In this document: positions 11,372 to 23,800 of the stretch, in pieces
Layout of the letters: each line of letters opens with the position of its first letter
How positions within the stretch are numbered: position 1 is the stretch's first letter
NCBI GenBank assembly: GCA_000149265.1
Contig: CH003075.1
Location: 620,863-684,862 of the forward strand
DNA from: Ciona savignyi
Lineage: Eukaryota; Chordata; Ascidiacea; Phlebobranchia; Cionidae
Direction of reading: 5' to 3'
DNA: 64,000 nt
Notes under the pieces: model-generated
The model's input: the letters and a program-made list of their open reading frames with translations, nothing else
Database searches by the model: none
What the model was told of the DNA's origin: nothing
Position numbers and translations under genes: made by a program

Positions 11372-13994
11372 TTAATAGCATTCTAAGGGGCCAACAGTGT
11401 GCCAGAGTCGTTCATTTACATGTCTCAAGTCACCGAATTGAAGTGCTGTGATTGGTAGAGCTTCTTTTTCTATGATATAACCCTCATCTACATCAATTCT
11501 GCTATTGCTATTTACATCACAGTTGCATTCCTTATTTCTTCTTACGCAGGTGCCTTGGGGATTACAAAAACAGCAAATTATTAAAACATAAATTTATAAA
11601 GAATAATGTTGTGTAACACACAGTAGCCAGATTTGATCAAATTTATTTACAGCTGGGTATTTTGAGCGGAGGTTCCCAGAGTAAAGACACAGCCAAAAGC
11701 CTACCTCAAACTTTAATAACATAACTGTCGTCCTAGTATGATATTATACACAATACGAGAGCGGAGCATTCAGTTATTGTCTACTTACCAGTGTTGCCAC
11801 ATGCACAATATTTATTTGTGGTAGATGTAGATCCGCCCCAGTAATACTTCTTTACTTGTTGAGCCGACACCCACCAAGAGAAATATGATAGTGCGACACC
11901 TTGACAACGAGCCTGAACGAATAAATAAGCATATACTATTTAACAACATTACTGATGATGGCGTACATGCGGACGTGATGGTCGGAACAATTTAAGTTAC
12001 TGCAAAAATGGCAATTAACTACATATCAATGTCACCCCTTAAAACTACTCGGGTTAATATAAAATACTTAGCGTAGAAGCGGAACCTTTAGGTACTGACG
12101 ACAACGTTTCGACTTCTTTGTCAAGGCCACCAGTTGTTGCAAAGGCGCAGTGTAGGTGATTCCTCGATTGTAGCAACCCCTAGACTCACAGCTCTCATTT
12201 GCCTCAATTTCAAATGTCGAGTCGTGCTCAATAATCGTCACTAATCAAGAAAATAAAAAAGAGGGAAATTATATGACAAAATGTGCAACAATATAACGCA
12301 TGTAACCATTTAGCAGCGCCAATAGGTTAAACCTTTAGAGCGTAACTTGCGAGGTAATTCCCATGAACATGTTTATAAAAGAAGACAACGCGACTGTTAT
12401 TCGTTAATGTGAAAACAGACTGCACAGGTACAAAATACAAAATGCCATAGTTGCACAGTGAAAAACCTGGTATGGTTATAAGATGGTTATGTTGTGGGCC
12501 ATAAAGCATTTCTTCATATTTAACTACCCGCAAACGAAAAAGAGGTTAAGTAACACTTACCTAAACATGTAATAATATTTCAGCGGAAAATAATAAACGC
12601 TTGTTTCTTGGAAATTATCTTTATACTAATAATTGCAATATTTTATTTGTTTAAAAACTCGCATAAATTGCATTCTATTTAACATTTACTAAAAGTTTGA
12701 CCCACCAGTTTCGAAAGTAAAATCACACATGGCTAAGAACGGGAAGAGAAGTGGATTGTTAGGAGATGGGTCGATCAAATACCTCGCTGATATTTTGCTC
12801 CGAATTTCAGAGCACGAACTGGGTATTTCTGGGAAACGATGTAAATTATATTTAATAAATGTTTTATTATATAAAAAGAAAATTATTTTATTTTATATAG
12901 CATATATATATATATATATATATATATTAAACATTATTCTTCACCTTTAGCTATAAAGCTGATCCAAGATAATTTGAATGGTATCGATTGTTGGAATAAG
13001 GTTTGTGTTGATGCGGTCCTTGCTGTTCCAGCTGATGAGCACAAAGCAACAAATTCGCGATCATAGATTTCTGACACATTGCATGAAATGGGAGGAAATA
13101 GGACAACTGTGTTCAATTCAGCGATGATTTTAACTTTGTATGGACGTGTTTGCCGAATCGGAGTAAACGGAATTCTATAAATCTTCCCCTTTTTAAAACT
13201 GGTTTCCATGACCCCAGTTTGAGTGAAAATAAAACAACTTTCTGTAGAAATAAAAGTTGTGTTAGAATTGTACATTTAAGATAAGAGCACATACAAGTGC
13301 AAACCGATAAACTGATTATACATAGCATACACAAACAAACTTAAATAAGGATCCAGTTAGCAGGTCAAAACGAGGCACCTTAACTAGTGGCACTCTAAAA
13401 TGATATTGCGTTATAATAAATTTAGACGTAGTGTATTTTTGCTTCAATCTCGGGATATAAAAGATTCGGCAACTAGATCGAATATATTTATTGAAATATC
13501 GAATTACTTTTTCTTTTTAGTACTCTTTAAATTTCTTTGGGGGTAAATAGTCCGAAAATTGCCACACCACATCGAATTTTGTAGTTTAACGTATATATAT
13601 GTACAATGTTAACCCAATTAAACTTTTTCTTTGTGCTCCAACCGTTGTTTCACTGTGTAAGGCACTTTGCCCCAACCCAGTGGATTATTGGGTTCTACTA
13701 AATTGGAGAAACGTCTCAATTATACACAACAGACTGAAATAGCTTTCCCGTTTGATAATCATTGCTAGAGGATTTTCCGTATTCCACATTCACGGGAAAA
13801 CCATGAATGTTCTATCTTATTCTATATGGCAAATTCAACGCGTTGCAAAATTTGCCTTTAGTCCAATCAGTTTTGTCTATCCAACGTCAACCATGTAAAT
13901 TTCCCTACATTATTTCAACATGCAAACGACATTGATCCAAACCTGCAATGGTCCATACATACAGGGAAACCAGCAACTTGAAACTATGCTTCAT
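11372..13994 (-). CDS. Secreted fibrinogen-like domain protein, 7 exons, ~369 aa
   Basis: Exons: 13943-13994, 12945-13241, 12706-12828, 12347-12523, 12086-12240, 11789-11912, 11372-11553; all phases agree. Residues 1-17 are a signal peptide (MKHSFKLLVSLYVWTIA), so the product enters the secretory pathway. Residues ~18-117 form a cysteine-containing domain I cannot name. From ~118 the chain has the fibrinogen-like pattern of contactin-associated-type proteins: SCSEI, YLIDPSPNNP, FLAMCDF, then CRQYLK, a C..GV..SYFSWWV block, YWGG, YCACGN, a CNCD cluster and a closing LPITALQFGDL...HTVGPLECY. This C-terminal module is shared by many invertebrate extracellular proteins and usually serves binding or adhesion; a partner cannot be inferred. 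The exon 4 to 5 junction is the least certain (alternative donor at 12332 breaks the frame). A 5' truncated copy lies at 8060-8949. It could belong to a polymorphic recognition family, but nothing here shows that. Confidence 0.78.
12903..12928. repeat. (TA)n microsatellite
   Basis: About 12-13 TA repeats in the intron between exons 2 and 3 of the fibrinogen-like gene. The truncated copy has no such run at the matching place. Confidence 0.9.
13635..13825 (+). mobile_element. SINE fragment in intron 1
   Basis: CAACCCAGTGGATTATTGGGTTCTAC and, after a gap, CACGGGAAAACCATGAATGTTCTATC match the body and tail of the common SINE. It lies in the first intron of the fibrinogen-like gene, which is longer than the corresponding gap in the truncated copy. 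Confidence 0.6.
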
Positions 13995-14245
13995 CTTTTC
14001 TGGTTGCTTCAAAGTACGAAAATGCAAACTTTAAAAAACCTGTGTGTGCCACAAATTAATTTGAAAGTAAAAGTAACATAGAACAGTCGCACAAAACAAA
14101 CACTGACGTTTACTCATTCATTTGCCTCCTATTTCGGAGAGATTCTCAAACAAGGGAACGTAATAGTTTTGCATTTACGTTTAATTGTATTGTCCACAGT
14201 TTAACCTTTTACCACGGAAAACTAATAACAGCACACTAATATAAG
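13970..14245 (-). promoter_or_regulatory. Duplicated 5' flank of the fibrinogen-like gene
   Basis: Covers the start codon and about 250 bp upstream; nearly the same sequence lies at 8930-9215. Conservation ends sharply near 14245. Probably holds the promoter; no TATA box or named site stands out. Confidence 0.5.
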
Positions 14246-14811
14246 TTACTGTTGGGTTACCGCACCAAAATGCAGCTGTGCATTGAAAGTAATAATATGC
14301 AAAACTGTTTAATTTATTTTTTATATCCAAAATAAAAACATCAAGAAAACCTTGTAGAAAAAAAACGGCAAAACGACAGTCGTTGAAACACGTCTATGTT
14401 TAAATTAGTTATTTAATATTGATATAGCCACATATTGTAACCAAGCTAAATAACTGACATGGCACCATATACAGCTAAGAAGTAAAACGATATAATGCCA
14501 TTTGATTTGATAAGTACAAATAAAAAAATAAACGATATGCTATAGTCTGGTAACAAAAAAGGCAAAAAGTAAGAACTTTATTACAGAAAAATCACAGCAA
14601 GTTAACCAACAATTGACATTACTTCAATGGCACACATTTTGATCACATGCGCGCCACAATAATCAGACAAAAAAGGACTAATTTATACTGATAAGATAAC
14701 AACAGTATATTCTGGAAATTACGGCAAGTCATTGAAAAAGGTGTGCAAGTGTAAAAATACACGGTCCAACCAAACAGCATTTTTTATCCAAGAATGATTT
14801 AGAAAATATGT
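14246..14811. other. Gap between convergent-free ends
   Basis: AT-rich spacer between the 5' flank of the fibrinogen-like gene and the 3' end of the long minus-strand gene. No exon seen. Confidence 0.4.
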
Positions 14812-17800
14812 TCACTTAACGTGATCAACGGTATTTTTCAAATAGCTGTTCACAGCAACTGATGCTTGCATTAGATCTTCCGCAGTGCCATTTCTAATCG
14901 CCTGTAGATGACCGTTTACCTCCCGCAGTGTAGTTACAGACTGTTGGGAATAAGAATGATGGTACTGGTCAAATCATGACAAAATAAAATAATATAAAAT
15001 CAAATTTTAGGACTGTACAGTGGAATAATGGAAGGGTTGTTGTACCAACAGAATATGTGATATTCCTGTTTATTCTTTATAAATAGGAAAATGCAGTTAT
15101 TATGAAGACCACCATCCGCTCTGGTGGGTAACCAAGGTTACAGTGTGTTGTATATGATTGATGTTTTATGGTTTTAATTTAAGGCATTAATTAACTGGGT
15201 TCGGGAGTAAATCCGATAGGCTAATTTGTAAATTATCTAATTTCCTTGCTATTTGAAGTAAGGTAAAATTCCTTTCTTTGGCTTGTATTATCATATCACA
15301 GACATTTTCCAGTTTCTATTCCCACCCTCACCAATATTCTATGAGTTTATGGGTGAGGTAAGTAATGCATGTTGCTGTGGATCCAATGCATTTAAATAGA
15401 CCGTTCAAAATCAATCAAAATATAGAAAAAAAATATTGTTATAGATTTAAGAACTGGACTTTGGAAAGGTGGAAGGGTCAAATGTCCAGAGTTCTATGAC
15501 TTTGCATTTTCCCATTCATACGGAGCATCAGTCTGAACCAAACCAAGTTTGGCTGTCTTTTACCAAAACGAAAATATCACATTACTATATGAACCTTCAA
15601 ATCGTATTTGACAAAGACGGCTTTGGTTTTTTGATCTCTGAATACGACTGGATGAAGTTTTCGAAGTAGAAAGTCGGACAGAGTAGCAGGACAGAGGCAA
15701 GAATCAAGAGACAGGACCAACCCCAGTTTAATTCTATTGAATGTAAAGATGGGGATTATTGCTAACATGGCATAGCTTTAATTGTTTGATCCCCTAGTTT
15801 ATATAACAATGATTTAATACAATATTTAGTAATAACAACAGTTCATTGATAACCTCATTTTTTTATTGGATGAAAACCATGTATATTGCTTCTAGGCATA
15901 CCACCAATAACTTACTTGTATTCTAAAGCCATTTTTTCAACAAGTGCTTGGTTGACGGTACCAACCGGATCAAGGTTGTTTTCAATTGCTGTGACTGCCA
16001 TTTGCACAACTCCTTCCAACACATTCCCCATGGCAATAATGTAGTCGATCTAAATATTATTAGATAGTATTCATATGTATATAAACCCCAGTGGGTGGGA
16101 AAAGATAGGTGTTTTTACCTGGGCATTAACGCCAGCATGATCAAATATGACTTTAGTAATATTATGTCTATTTACTAAATTACACATTTAAAGAATCAAA
16201 GCAAAAACTGTTAAGTGCCTTTGACCAGGAACCAAGCTGATAACTTAGAACATGACTGATATAAACATTGTAATTAACTTTGACAGTATGCAGCCTGTCA
16301 ACTTGTGGTTTAATTCAATTAATTATTCCCAGCGGATTAACGAGTTCTAACAAATTAAAGGAAACATGTGAATCATACACAAACATACTGCAATATCTTT
16401 GGTAACCTGACGGTGGGCGCAAGGTAATCTGACGATTGCCCGTGTGTTAACCCCTCTTGGTTTTCCCATTCACGGGGATAAACATGAATATTCTATCCTA
16501 TCATAGTGTCAAAAATAATTGTAAAAAACTTACCATTCCAGGAAAGCTATTTGAGTATCTTAAACAGAAAGCCAGAAGATGGTTTCTCAGTTCAAAGTTA
16601 TCAGTGGAAGTTTCATGTAAAAACTGTGCTTTTGAGACCAGCAAACCGATGAACCGTGACCAATCCCTCGCATTCCATGCTTCAGTGAGCAAGCTCCCAT
16701 CGAAACCATCCATGCGTGACTTGGTAGATCGAAAGCAGTGAACCGCGTCCGAGGGGTGAAAGAAAATTGAAACTTCTCTGTTTTCCATTAATTTTGCGTC
16801 ATTAAACATGGGTGCTGCCCTGAAGAACCGAATGGAGTGTGTTACCACGATATGCTAAGCACAATTGTTGTTTTCCCAGACGTGCAAACATTAATAAGTT
16901 GTTGCAGGTTTTTATGGCTTAAAGATTGATTTTAAGTCTAATCTGTAGTTATTTTTTTAGCATTGTGTATTTTTAGCTTACATAAGGTGACCCATGAGGT
17001 GCGATTTTTACCTCTGGTGTTTTCTGGAAGCGACTAAACCAATATTTTAAACAATCCGCATTTGTATTTATTTATTACCTGTCATTTGATTCATCCACAT
17101 AATAAACCAAAATTTGCTTCGTAATAAGAATATATCTCCAAGCCAGTGGGAAATAGAATGATATGTGTATATCCTCACCACCACTCGAGGCAGCAGAGAA
17201 CTCACTTTCAAATCTAATAACAAATATCCAATTGTTGTAAAATTAACTTGGAGTCTCTAACATTACAGGCAAATCTCGTTACTATGCCCTAGCTACTAAG
17301 CCACTTTACCACTTTTACAGTACAGTATAATGTGGTTATTTTAAAATCCATCATAATATTCCATTTTACCTTGGACTAATGGGCTCAATCACAAATAACT
17401 TACCCAAGGCTGATATCTATGTTTTAGTTATGAAATATTCATGTTTGTATATAAAAAAAAACATTACAAATATTTTATTTTTTACATTGGGCATAAAAAT
17501 AAGATTAATCACATATCAGCTAAAGAGTAAGCCTGCCATGTCTTATGATACAAATTCACAGCTGTTTTATATGGGTTCAAAGTTTAAGGCATTTAAATTT
17601 AGAAAAAATGCTTGGCAAAAATACTTTTATTTGTTAATAGTGATATTGAATACAACAGAGCAAAAGTAAATTCCGACCTGTTCAAGTTGGCCACAGTTTT
17701 AAGGTTCAGTAGGACTCCACCAAATTGAGCCTGGTGCAAAATCACTCCAAGACTTTGCAAATTTTGCAAGTGGGATTTTACTGGAATGCATCATGGTGTG

Positions 17801-20800
17801 AAAATGATTAACTTAAACAATTCTTACCAAACACTAGTTTACGGTATGTTAATGAGCAAAGAATTTTCATATTTTAGTCCCGGAAATGAGAAAATGCAAG
17901 AGTTATCACAAAGGCAATCATTAGATTATCACATGCTCAAGTTCATGGTCATTTTTTTCCTTTGTGCTAATTAATTGATTGTTCTTCTAAATTTTAGATA
18001 ACAGATAAGAAATTTAATAAATCAAATATATATGATATGAAAGTGGATAGTGCTGATCAGGCATCCTTATACATATAGGTTACTGGATGGGTGTTATATT
18101 GATAATTTGGATCTTCAAACATTGACATCCTCAGGAACTCAATCACAAGAATATATGGTGCGAACACATTTCATATCTATTATGTGGGAAATAATATGTA
18201 CAGAATGCAGTAAAATTTCTAATTTCAAATACTAAATCCATTCGCTTACCAATTTTAGCTAGCATAGTGGCACCTTTATGCAGTAGACCGCTTGGTCCAC
18301 GTATATAACAATGTTCATGCAGATGTAGGGAATTCAGGTAAGGAGATATGGTACCATGGTAGGTGCTTGGGTGTACCAGACATATGCACGGTATCACCTG
18401 AATATGGACGTAAACACAACTATTTATAATATTTATAATGATAACAAACTCAGAATTCACTCGAGTCAGAATTCACTCGCGTGTGGAAGCTCAGGCGAGT
18501 AAATCTTTTACGCCAGTAATGGAAGTTTTATAGATTTCAGTCTTTAGATGCGCCATGTGCACGGGCGCCGACTTCCAGGGGGGCCGGGGGGGCAAGGTCC
18601 GCCATGATTTTAAGGCTTGGGGGGCCGCCCCCCATGTTTTTTTAACGATTGTTCTGCATGTTTGTTATAATTTGTACTGACATCGTAGAGAGAAAACAGC
18701 GCGATAACAGCGTCCGGTGCCACAATGCTACTACGCACATCCGCGGCGCCTTTGATCGGAACTCCGACTAGATGCGCTAAGACGTAATCCTTTGATCGGC
18801 ACTCGGCGTTGCCTGGCCGGCGAATCGCACGCGCTCGGGGAGATTACAATGAAATTTAATTAAGTTGTCATCTTTTTTGCAGTGGTAAAGAGTAACTTCG
18901 TACCACAATGACACAAAAACGACTTAACCTCGCTTGCATTGTTTGTACGCATAAAGAAGTAGTGAACAAATTAGACAGACAAGCTCTAATAAACACATTT
19001 GTGTCTGCCAACGCGATACGAAAAAATACCTTTGCGTAAGGATTGTGTTTATTGTGTAGTTGGTTTTTCGTTCTTTTTCAATAAATTGAGTAGCTCGTTT
19101 GCTAAGTCAGTAAACGTGTGAAACACAGGTTCAAAAGGATTGCGTCAGTTTACCGTAAGCAGTAGCGTAAATTACGCCGTGCGTCGCACGGTCTAACGAT
19201 TCAAAAAAATATAAAAATTATTTATATATAAATATAATATATATGGCGCCAACGACGCATGCAGAGTAAGCCAGCCTAACTTGGCATTTTGCCAGGATGT
19301 GCAGCATCACCTGATTTTTACGTGTTTCTATCATCATACATTAATTGCCTATCTGCACTACAATTCAACTGCGCAAGACATACAAGCGTCGCAATGGGAG
19401 AACAAAACGTTTTTTTTGTGTTAACATGCAGGTTAATTACTAGTTTTTGGCGATCAGGATTTTTTACGATCACTAAAATTCTTGCAGATCCGATCGCGAC
19501 CTATAACGCGTCCAAAAAACGATTATTTTCTGACGCGAAAATGCAAACTATGACAGAAATAAAGTTCAATTTAACAGCCATTAAACGGTTATTCACACTA
19601 CTTAACTGCACATATCAAGCTTAACCTAAAGTTTAACTTAAACATACAAACTTTTGAATTTTAATAGGGTTTGTGGTAAAACGTATAAATATATATAGAT
19701 ATATTTATTATTATAATCGATATATAGCGTTTTGTGCATATATTTGATCGCACCTTCCTTCGCTGTGATTATACAAGTGCGATTGCGTTTTAATATTATA
19801 TGCCCCAATGAAACAACAAATTAAGAAACAACCAGACGCTTTTATCAGGTAGTTAAAAAATATTCCAAGCAAAAGTTTTATATTCGGTATCGAGTGTATT
19901 ATTTACAGTTAGGAAAGCTAATCCGTATCATTTAACTTAATTTATTAAGCAATCTTCCGCTTAGCGTGTAAGTAAGGATTGCTTGGCCCTGGTCCAACTT
20001 GCACCTGGCCGTAATGAGTAGACGCGTGTATCTTTTTGATGACGTGCGAACGCTCGAAGTGCACGATAATGATAAGAGAGAGTACACTTATGTTTCTTTA
20101 GCTTAAACAGTCTGTTATCAATTAAAAACATAAAGCGAAAATTGCGTTAAAACTTATTTTACGCATTTCACACAATTAAAATTTTCAGGTTTAAAAATGT
20201 GATTTATTGTTGTTTGCATGATTTAGTTTTACAGAATGATTAATTAGATCCCGCTACGGTATGTAATGCCCTATTGAATCTATGCCTGCCCTAACTAAAT
20301 TGATTTTTAAACTACTTTTTAGTTACACCTATAATTGAGGAGATCATTTGATTTTCCAGACGCGAACATACACCTTTGGAGTGTAAAATTTGTATCACCA
20401 ATTAATCCACGCGACTAACGAAAATGCAATGGTTTATGTCGGGACGATTACATTATTTTATAACTCGGTCCTTTAGCCGCAAACCGGACGCTTATACCCT
20501 AACCGGAAGCTAAGGAATTTTTATAGGATTGGGTAGGTCGGCCGATCCCCGATCAAAGGTCGGATGCCGACACCATGTTCGGTAGTCTGACGTGAGCTAA
20601 TGGGGAAATCACCTAAGAACGAAAGCGTCGTTTGACGAACGAAAGCGTTGTTAAATGTTTTTTTTTGTAACCTTTAAGTTAGTTGAACTGCCGCTGTGCG
20701 CATTAAAACTTACTGAGAGGTAAATAGTTTTTAACATGCTAACGTCTACGTAGGAAAAGTGTTCCTGAAATTTGTTTCGCGCTCACGCGCGAACGGGTTT

Positions 20801-23800
20801 CGAATTGCCACACGGCCTACAATACGGACAACTTAACGGCTATGACCAAAGCAGTTAGTTTTATGACGTCACACTCATTAATATGACGTCATATAAATTT
20901 TCGCCCCCCATCGTTTCTGGCAAAGTCGGCGCCTATGGCCATGTGTGTAATAAAAACAGTTGCAATGCTGGTCATTTGTTTTTAATCCCCTATATGCCAG
21001 TTGGATTAAAAACGGTTGCGGTAAACGTTAATTTTTTGCAAGAGTAAATTTTTACTTGCACGGTCTACGTCACGCGAGTGTTACTCGGAATACTCAAGCG
21101 GATTTTTGGCCATGAGATAGGTTGTTGTTGTTTCAGTTATTTAGTACTTGTGTTACCACCGCACTTCTAGAGCAGGCAATGGTAAAATAAGGGCCAACCG
21201 ATTTTCAAGGGCTCACCGTTTACACTCCATGCCTGATATTAATTTGCAAAAAATGTTAAAAACTTTGTAAAAAATTTCAGTATGTCATCAGTTGACATTA
21301 TTTTAAACAATTGCTAAATCAACTAGACACAAAAGTTACTGCAAGAAAAAAAATTGAAAAATTTTAATACAAATTTTAATGCATTGTTCACCTGAAATGG
21401 CTTTGCAGCAATGGGCAATCCTGAAACAGCCTCTCCGGGTGGTGAGATTGCTACTTGCGATGATATTTCCGAGATTTGACGAAATCCTTTCAGGCTCAAA
21501 AACAACAATGCGTTTCCTGTGAATATAAGAGGATCTGAATAGCTTTGTGGGTTATTGCGTCACCATTCAGCCGAACAATTGTAGGAACGAAACTGGTCAG
21601 CAGCTACACGGCCATTGGCCGAGATGATTAGAAAACATTGCCCGAACCCAGCAGTAACCATGGATACAAATAAAATATCAGTCTATTTGAAATTGTTTGT
21701 ATCTCTCCGAGTGAGTAAGGTAGTAAGAAAAAAACAGAATTTCGGATTCCATTAATTGAAATCCAATGAATTAGAACCCATCGTAAAAATACATGATCTT
21801 CTACTACCATGTCAATGTTACATCTTTTTTATACTTATTTTTAATAATAAACTTTATTATTCCAAAATATGATTTAGAAACAATAATATTCCATTCCAAA
21901 ATATGATTTAGAAACAATATACTATTTTAGATTAAAAACGGGTACTAAATCCTTTGGCTTAACCTTGTCATAACTTCAATTATTTTTTAAACAGCTCTAT
22001 ATAAGGAGTCAATGATGTATAGGTTTATAATCCCCCCCTCAAAATTACTGTAATTATATTTAATAACTGTATAATAATAATTTAAAAATAAAAGAAGACA
22101 ATGTATATATAACTTACTGCGGCCGAAAGCTGTTGTTCCATTGATGGTATACACACTGTTGGTGGAGTCAAAAACAACAATCTTGTTTTGCAACAGTCGG
22201 TTGACCACAATGTTATCAGCTTCAAACATTGTGTGGACACTGTGGACATAATGAATTCAACATCTGCTTTGCAACATAAGACAAAGGGTTGGAGTATAGA
22301 TCAATAGTCAAAATACAAACTCCCAGGCTTTAGTTTATTACGATGTCCGGCCGGTTAGTCTGGCGGCGGTTAAGTGCGTCGCCTTTCAATCGAAAGGTTG
22401 CAGGTACAAAAGTGGTGGGTAGCTAGTCGGTTGTGTCCTTGGGTAAGGCACTTAACGGACATTGCCTGAACCCAGCGGATTATTGGGTTTTACCAAATTG
22501 AAGTAACATGTCTATCATACAACATAGCTTAGGTAACCCAACGGTGGGCGAGAGGTGATCTGACGATTGCCCGTGTGTTAACCCCCTATTCACGGGGACA
22601 AACATGAATATCCTATCCTATGTGTTAGAGATAATTTTCAATTTCAATGTCTTGTGAAATAAGTTCATTACAGGTGACCTTTCAGCAGATGACTCAAACG
22701 CTACCAAGCTAGCTTCTTCAGCTGAGTAATGTCAAACTGTTAGCACATTCATCAAACTTATTGATTAATTTCAAGTCTTGACAAGTATTTTGCATTGTTG
22801 AGTCCTCAAGTAAGGCATGTTCTAATAAAGCAGACTAACATTGATCGTTTTAAATTGAAGTTAATTATCAAATAAGTAACTTATTGCAATAGGTCATGCA
22901 GCCAAACAGTAGGCACAAGCTAAGACGATGATTACCCATGTTTTATATTCCACATTTTTTTCCGAAACACAAACATAAAGATTAGCCAGATCATCAAGCA
23001 TTTTAAGTTCTTACCTCATACTGGATTTACGAAGGTGCGATATCAACAATGGGAAAGGGTTTGGCGGCAAAAATTGTTCTTCCATCAGCAAATGATGCAA
23101 GAATCCAGCCCAGGTCTCATCTATTTTAACATCGGAGGCATACTGCATGATGGCATATTGCAGTGCAACTGATTTGGGAACTTGTAAATTTGCTATGCAG
23201 TCCTTTCGACTTAATTCTGTAGAAAAGACAAAAGATGATACTTTACTACACCTAACATTTTCTATATTTATTAAATACACTTATATTTAAAAAAAATGTT
23301 TTTTTACACATACAAATCATTTCATGAGCCTATTAGAAATAAGAATGGATATATTCCTTTGCACGGGCTACATTTAAAAAAAGGACAAAATAAGATTGAT
23401 GATATATATCCCAAACACTGATTGATCACATTTTGTGTGATATTCTGTATGATATTGCAGTTTAGTTTTATTTCAAAAGTGTCTAAAAATCAAGAATTGT
23501 ACATCAGAAGTATGGAAAAAACTTACTTAATTTGTCCACGTCCACCCAAGAATTGTTAGCAATCCCATGTTTAAACTGGGGTTCTTTAGGTAAAACAAGT
23601 TTTGCTGGCACAAGGTGATGGTAGTTTCTATCAAGCTGAGCTTTTAATGACTGAAGAACAAAAATAATTAAACTCACTTTGTTTAAGTTTAGTTGTTAAA
23701 ATGCACAATATATAGACTTATATCTCAGTGGTGTACATGGATTACAACTACCATGAATGAGGATCATAGCTTATTCGAACGATTGTCACTGATAACATTC

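Noticed and set aside
11372-13994. Identity as the self-incompatibility ligand v-Themis
   Set aside because: Both are fibrinogen-like, secreted ascidian proteins, but no s-Themis-type partner gene is seen around it and I cannot show hypervariability from one sequence. Left as a family-level call.
19289-19624. 111-codon frame inside the hAT element
   Set aside because: Begins at a non-ATG codon, has biased AT-rich composition and no hAT motif; treated as chance within a dead transposon.
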